Shown: one piece after another, positions 36,692-40,324 of the stretch
Layout: every line of letters begins with the position of its first letter
Position numbering within the stretch: the stretch's first letter is position 1
Source: Ignavibacteria bacterium
GTDB taxonomy: Bacteria > Bacteroidota > Ignavibacteria > Ignavibacteriales > Melioribacteraceae
Reading direction: 5' to 3'
DNA: 40,324 nucleotides
Assembly (NCBI GenBank): GCA_012719345.1
Contig: JAAYAN010000217.1
Span: 1 to 40,324 of the forward strand
Made by a program: the position numbers and the translations under genes
The notes under the pieces: model-generated
Database searches by the model: none
What the model saw: only the letters and a program-made list of their open reading frames with translations
Told to the model about the DNA's origin: nothing

Positions 36692-36735
36692 TTTTACAGA
36701 TATGGGTCGGGTTTTTTCGACTCATATCTGTAAAA
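36692..36735. terminator. Long hairpin, 18-base arms with a T6 loop
   Basis: Positions 36692-36709 pair with 36718-36735 with a single G-T wobble, the core being ACAGATATG against CATATCTGT. The eight-base loop contains six T residues, while the sequence after the right arm is A-rich (TAAAATAAAA). It is therefore not a classic plus-strand terminator, though transcription probably does stop around it. A hairpin protecting the 3' end of the upstream mRNA is equally possible. Confidence 0.6.
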
Positions 36736-37066
36736 TAAAAAGCAGCCGGATTTGTTTAGGTCTTTCCAATATGTATCTTTCTTTTTATACTTCTTCTACT
36801 TCCCTCTCTAAAGAAATATTAGAAATTAAGTTTACTTCAGCATATAGATTTTTGTTATTCCTTTATTAATTTTTTCTTATATTACATCCGAAATTGGAAT
36901 CAATAAATTGGAAAAAAATATAAACTTAACCAGATTATTCTTTTATCTTTTATTGGTACTCAAAATTCAGAAATATGTAACTGATTTTTTCCGGTGATTT
37001 ATAATTTTGAGGTTTATAATTTTATCATTTTAAGGATTACTATTTGCAAATAACAACTAAAAGTTA

Positions 37067-37096
37067 TTTGAATAACTTATTAAAAAACTAATCTTG
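37067..37096 (+). promoter_or_regulatory. Possible Bacteroidota-type promoter of the xylanase gene
   Basis: TTTG at 37067-37070, an 18-base spacer, then TAATCTTG at 37089-37096 matches the -33 TTTG and -7 TAnnTTTG consensus with one change. The leader would be short, about 15-20 bases, with GGAGG at 37106-37110. It is a weak call because the region is AT-rich. Confidence 0.3.
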
Positions 37097-37117
37097 TAAC
37101 AAATTGGAGGATTATTT

Positions 37118-39490
37118 ATGTACAGAATTACTTTATTTAGAAATTTTATTTTTAGCTCCATTCTTTTTGCTGCTCTGTTAGCAAATTATTCGCTAAAAGC
37201 GCAAATTGTTACAAATGGAAGTTTTGAAGAATCTGACACAGGCTCTTATGCCAGTAATTTAGCTGGAATTAAAGGCTGGTTAATGCAGTTATCCGATGGA
37301 GCAATAGCCGATTTCAGCATTGTTGAAGGTGATGCTCAAAAGGGAAATAAATCTTTAAAAATTGTTATAGATACAGCAGGAACGAATGCATGGTCAGCTC
37401 AGGCGGTTGGAGACAGCCTTGATGTTATTCCTGGTCATAGCTACACTTATACAATATGGGCTAAAGCAAATGTAAGCGGAACCGAGGTAAATATCACTGT
37501 AGGAAATTATTCTTACTCTGAGTATGGTGCAATTAGACCTGCATCACTAACAACCGATTGGCAGAAATTTACAATAAATTTTACAGTTGGCGACGGGCAA
37601 ACAATCATCAGAGCTCCTATCCATTTTAATTCAGCTGCAAATGTCGGCAGAGAAATTTACATTGATAATTTAACAATTAAAGATAATACTGCGGCTTTAA
37701 ACCCGATTATTGTTGAAGCAGAATCAGGAGTTGTTGGCAGCGGTTTTAATCTTTTACAGCAGGACAGTGTTGACTATGTTACTATTCAAACAACTTCTTC
37801 AACATATAACCCTGAAGATACAAGCAGAGTAATAACATTTGATGTTACTTTCCCTGATTCAGGCAGCTACGATTTATTTGCACGTATCCGCGTGGGCTCT
37901 GGCAATTTTGATGACGACAGTTTCTTTTATGGAGACGGATTCGGTGAGAAAGAAGCAACTGTTGATACTTTATGGATTTTCGCAAATGGATTAGCAACAG
38001 CCGGCTTTTCGGCACCTGAAGAAGTCGTAAGAGAAGCAGGCGGATTAGGTTCAGGTGTTTGGAAATGGATAAACTTATCCCGAAATGCTTTTCCAAGTGA
38101 ATCAGTTACATTTGTTGTTGATGAAGACAGTTTAACTCAAAAATTCCAGATTGGCGGCAGAGAAGACGGACTTGATATAGATAAAATTGCATTCGGTAAA
38201 TCATACCTATTTTATACTGTCGATAATCTTGACAACGGTACGCCTGGTACAGCTGTAGATCCTACAACCATTTGGCAGGGTCCGCCGTTGGCAAGCAATC
38301 AACCAAAATTTGTGGGAAATATTTACAGTTCTCCTCAAAAAGCTAATTTTGCTTCATACTGGAATCAGGTAATTGCAGAAAATGCAGGTAAATGGGGTAG
38401 CGTTGAAGGAACAAGAGATGTATATAATTGGGCTGAATTAGACGCATCCTATAAACTGGCTCAGGATAATGGATTTCCTTATAATTTTCACGTACTTCTT
38501 TGGGGCGCTCAACAGCCGGCTTGGATTAATGAATTAACAGCAGACGAACAACTTGAAGAAATTCAGGAATGGTTTGATTCTGTTGCTGTTAGATACCCTG
38601 ATATTGATGTTCTCCAAGTATTAAATGAACCGCTTAATGGTCATAATCCACCTGACGGTCAGAATGGCAGAGCCAACTACAAAACAGCCTTAGGCGGTAA
38701 CGGCACAACCGGATGGGATTGGATTCTTACCGCTTTTAGAATGGCGCGTGCCACTTTCCCTAATACAAAATTAATGCTTAATGATTTTAGTATTATTAAT
38801 GATTATTCTGCTACATCTACATATATGACCATAATTAAATTGCTTCAGAAAGAAAATTTAATAGATGTAATCGGTGAACAAGGACACGCTTTTACAACAA
38901 CAGCAACTAATACTGTTATGAGAAGAAATCTTGACACTTTAGCTAAAACAGGATTACCTATTCATATAACAGAATTGGATATTGACGGGTTAGATGATAA
39001 TACACAGCTTACAAGCTACAAGAGAATATTCCCATTATTGTACCAGCATTCAAGAGTTGCAGGAATTACATTATGGGGCTGGAGACCCGGATTATGGAGA
39101 AATGACGAAGGAGCATACTTGGTTAACCAGAACGGAACAGAAAGACCTTCATTAGTTTGGTTACGCGATTATTTAGATACAGTAGCTGTAAGTCCTGTTG
39201 GAGTTGAAGATGTTACGGATATGCCTACATGCTTTTCTCTTTCGAATAATTATCCTAATCCTTTTAATCCGGAAACAATAATTAATTATTCAATTCCCAG
39301 CGCTGCTAAAGTATCTTTAGTTGTTTACGATATTTTAGGCAAGGAAGTGGCTACTTTAGTTAATGACGTAAAATCTGCTGGTCATTACTCAGCAATTTTC
39401 AACGCTCATAATCTTGCGAGCGGTGTATATTTTTACAGATTAAATGCCGGCGATTTTTCTTCAATTAAGAAAATGGTGTTACTCAAGTAA
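37118..39490 (+). CDS. Modular GH10 endo-1,4-beta-xylanase with T9SS sorting domain
   Basis: A 790-residue protein with a signal peptide to about LKAQ (residue 29). Domains: CBM4/9-like sandwich (about 30-190, IVTNGSFEESDTGS), a CBM6/35-like jelly roll (about 196-365, IIVEAESGVV), GH10 barrel (about 375-690) and a T9SS type A C-terminal domain (about 712-790: NNYPNPFNPETIINY, YDILGKEVATLV, SGVYFYRL). Acid/base is E504 in VLNEPLNGH; nucleophile E619 in HITELDIDG. It cuts the xylan backbone inside the chain, outside the outer membrane, and supplies oligomers to the other enzymes. It is the only product in this window with a clear T9SS signal. Separate transcription is likely: terminators lie on both sides. 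Confidence 0.95.
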   Translation: MYRITLFRNFIFSSILFAALLANYSLKAQIVTNGSFEESDTGSYASNLAGIKGWLMQLSDGAIADFSIVEGDAQKGNKSLKIVIDTAGTNAWSAQAVGDSLDVIPGHSYTYTIWAKANVSGTEVNITVGNYSYSEYGAIRPASLTTDWQKFTINFTVGDGQTIIRAPIHFNSAANVGREIYIDNLTIKDNTAALNPIIVEAESGVVGSGFNLLQQDSVDYVTIQTTSSTYNPEDTSRVITFDVTFPDSGSYDLFARIRVGSGNFDDDSFFYGDGFGEKEATVDTLWIFANGLATAGFSAPEEVVREAGGLGSGVWKWINLSRNAFPSESVTFVVDEDSLTQKFQIGGREDGLDIDKIAFGKSYLFYTVDNLDNGTPGTAVDPTTIWQGPPLASNQPKFVGNIYSSPQKANFASYWNQVIAENAGKWGSVEGTRDVYNWAELDASYKLAQDNGFPYNFHVLLWGAQQPAWINELTADEQLEEIQEWFDSVAVRYPDIDVLQVLNEPLNGHNPPDGQNGRANYKTALGGNGTTGWDWILTAFRMARATFPNTKLMLNDFSIINDYSATSTYMTIIKLLQKENLIDVIGEQGHAFTTTATNTVMRRNLDTLAKTGLPIHITELDIDGLDDNTQLTSYKRIFPLLYQHSRVAGITLWGWRPGLWRNDEGAYLVNQNGTERPSLVWLRDYLDTVAVSPVGVEDVTDMPTCFSLSNNYPNPFNPETIINYSIPSAAKVSLVVYDILGKEVATLVNDVKSAGHYSAIFNAHNLASGVYFYRLNAGDFSSIKKMVLLK

Positions 39491-39519
39491 ACTAAGCCCG
39501 TTGTATTTATGATTTACAG

Positions 39520-39552
39520 AAGGGATATCCTGTTAAAGGGTATCCTTTTTTT
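39520..39552 (+). terminator. Terminator of the xylanase gene
   Basis: AAGGGATATCC (39520-39530) pairs with GGGTATCCTTT (39538-39548), 11 pairs with two wobbles, and a T run follows. It lies 30 bases after the xylanase stop. Confidence 0.85.
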
Positions 39553-39577
39553 AGTCAATATATACTGTTGTAATTAT

Positions 39578-39619
39578 AACCCAAATCCTTCAATCAGAAA
39601 AAAATGACGGATTTGGGTT
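39578..39619. repeat. Perfect 11-base inverted repeat, related to the element at 3.7 kb
   Basis: AACCCAAATCC (39578-39588) and GGATTTGGGTT (39609-39619) are perfect complements around a 20-base loop. The right side, ATGACGGATTTGGGTT (39604-39619), matches 3717-3732 at 15 of 16 bases. Both lie between genes, as expected for a dispersed palindromic element. Confidence 0.7.
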
Positions 39620-39671
39620 TATTATTTGCCTCATTTCAATCTCTGGGTTAATCTTAATATTCTTTTTGGGT

Positions 39672-39699
39672 AAAAAAAGCGGAAAGGATTATCCGCTTT
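39672..39699 (-). terminator. Terminator of the acyl-CoA synthetase gene (minus strand)
   Basis: AAAGCGGA (39676-39683) pairs with TCCGCTTT (39692-39699). Read on the minus strand the stem ends in a run of seven T, and it lies about 48 bases beyond the stop of the gene on that strand. Confidence 0.8.
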
Positions 39700-39746
39700 A
39701 TTTCATAAGTTCTGTTTCCAGAAGAGAATAAATTTCCTGCTCGAAA

Positions 39747-40324
39747 TTAAACAACTTTAATTTTTTTTTCTTTCAATATTTCTAAAGCCATTTCACGGAG
39801 TTTGTATTTTTGTATTTTTCCCGATGCTGTCATCGGGTAATTTTCAACAAAAAACACGTATTTTGGAATTTTGAAGCGCGATATTTTTCCGCGGCAAAAA
39901 TCAATAACATCTTCTTCGCATATATTTACACCTTCTTTTTTAATGATAAAAGCGCCAACTTGCTCGCCGTATTTTTCGGAAGCAACACCGGCAACTTGTA
40001 TATCCTTTATTCCTGGCATAGTGTAAAGAAATTCCTCAATTTCACGAGGATAAATATTTTCACCGCCGCGGATAATCATATCCTTAATTCTTCCTGTAAC
40101 CTTAAAATAGCCATCTTTTGTTTTAACACCCAAATCGCCCGAATGCAACCATCCTTCTTTATCAATAACTTCGGCGGTTGCCTGCGGATTTTTGTAATAT
40201 CCTTTCATCAAACTGTAGCCTCGGCAGCAGATTTCGCCTTGAACATCAGGAGGACATTCCTTTCCGGTTTCGGGATCCAATATATTAACTTCAATTTCCG
40301 GAAGCTCTCTGCCTACTGTAGAAA
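39747..40324 (-). CDS. AMP-forming acyl-CoA synthetase, C-terminal part
   Basis: The frame is open to the right edge, so about 192 C-terminal residues are visible; a TTG at 40280 is internal. Signatures of the ANL (acyl/aryl-CoA ligase) superfamily are in order: [24 protein letters not shown] (A7), [26 protein letters not shown] (A8 hinge, split here by residue naming only), and [12 protein letters not shown] with the catalytic A10 lysine. It activates a fatty or carboxylic acid with ATP and loads it on CoA. The long-chain or medium-chain (FadD-like) branch is likely from the [10 protein letters not shown] motif. Unlinked to the polysaccharide genes and on the other strand. It could supply acyl-CoA for lipid synthesis, but nothing here ties it to the ceramide-like genes about 37 kb away. 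Confidence 0.9.
   Translation of the reverse strand, partial: STVGRELPEIEVNILDPETGKECPPDVQGEICCRGYSLMKGYYKNPQATAEVIDKEGWLHSGDLGVKTKDGYFKVTGRIKDMIIRGGENIYPREIEEFLYTMPGIKDIQVAGVASEKYGEQVGAFIIKKEGVNICEEDVIDFCRGKISRFKIPKYVFFVENYPMTASGKIQKYKLREMALEILKEKKIKVV

Larger units (their letters stand above)
36621..37117. other. Intergenic region before the xylanase gene
   Basis: About 500 bases with no credible gene. It holds the long hairpin at 36692-36735, then very AT-rich DNA, and a possible Bacteroidota-type promoter at 37067-37096 just ahead of the xylanase start. Confidence 0.7.

Noticed and set aside
1-40324. CRISPR arrays, tRNA or rRNA genes, insertion sequences or prophage genes
   Set aside because: No regularly spaced repeats, no cloverleaf or rRNA-like stretches and no transposase or phage proteins were seen on either strand.

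Overview
The window is AT-rich DNA most consistent with the Ignavibacteria (the Ignavibacteriales/Melioribacter side of the Bacteroidota-Chlorobi group). The best clue is the end of the xylanase gene at 37118-39490, which carries a type IX secretion (T9SS) sorting domain with the YPNPFNP, GKEVATLV and SGVYFYRL signatures typical of that group. Other clues are TTG starts and strong GGAGG ribosome sites. The species is inferred, not proven.

Layout. (1) 1-2798: the start of an NAD-dependent epimerase gene (minus strand), then divergently a serine palmitoyltransferase-like gene and a large GNAT-fold acyltransferase gene. Together they resemble a bacterial ceramide (sphingolipid) synthesis set. 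(2) 2799-4147: degenerate DNA with a GIY-YIG nuclease gene broken by one stop codon, a 17-base direct repeat and palindromic repeat elements. (3) 4148-35793: about 31.6 kb of collinear plus-strand genes, nearly all for secreted carbohydrate-active proteins: GH43, two GH51, a CE1-like esterase, GH43, two more esterases, GH9, three further alpha/beta hydrolases, an unclassified (alpha/alpha)6-like protein, two giant tandem GH3 proteins, a small beta-propeller protein, GH43, an unknown protein and an arabinanase-like GH43. The region ends at a strong terminator (35804-35834). (4) 35985-36620: a small secreted protein made of two copies of one domain. (5) 37118-39490: a modular GH10 endoxylanase with a T9SS signal, followed by a terminator. 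(6) Right edge, minus strand: the C-terminal part of an acyl-CoA synthetase gene with its own terminator.

How the genes work together (inference from families). The GH10 enzyme, the only protein here with a visible T9SS signal, would cut xylan outside the cell or at its surface. GH43 and GH51 enzymes would remove arabinose and xylose, CE1-like and other esterases would remove feruloyl or acetyl groups, and the GH3 pair would release xylose or glucose from oligomers. GH9 would act on cellulose or mixed-linkage glucan. This is an arabinoxylan-degradation locus without any SusC/SusD pair, transporter, regulator or recognised alpha-glucuronidase in the window, which sets it apart from a classical Bacteroidetes PUL. 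The proteins least explained by known families are at 21275-23488, 31296-32258, 33582-34298 and 35985-36620.
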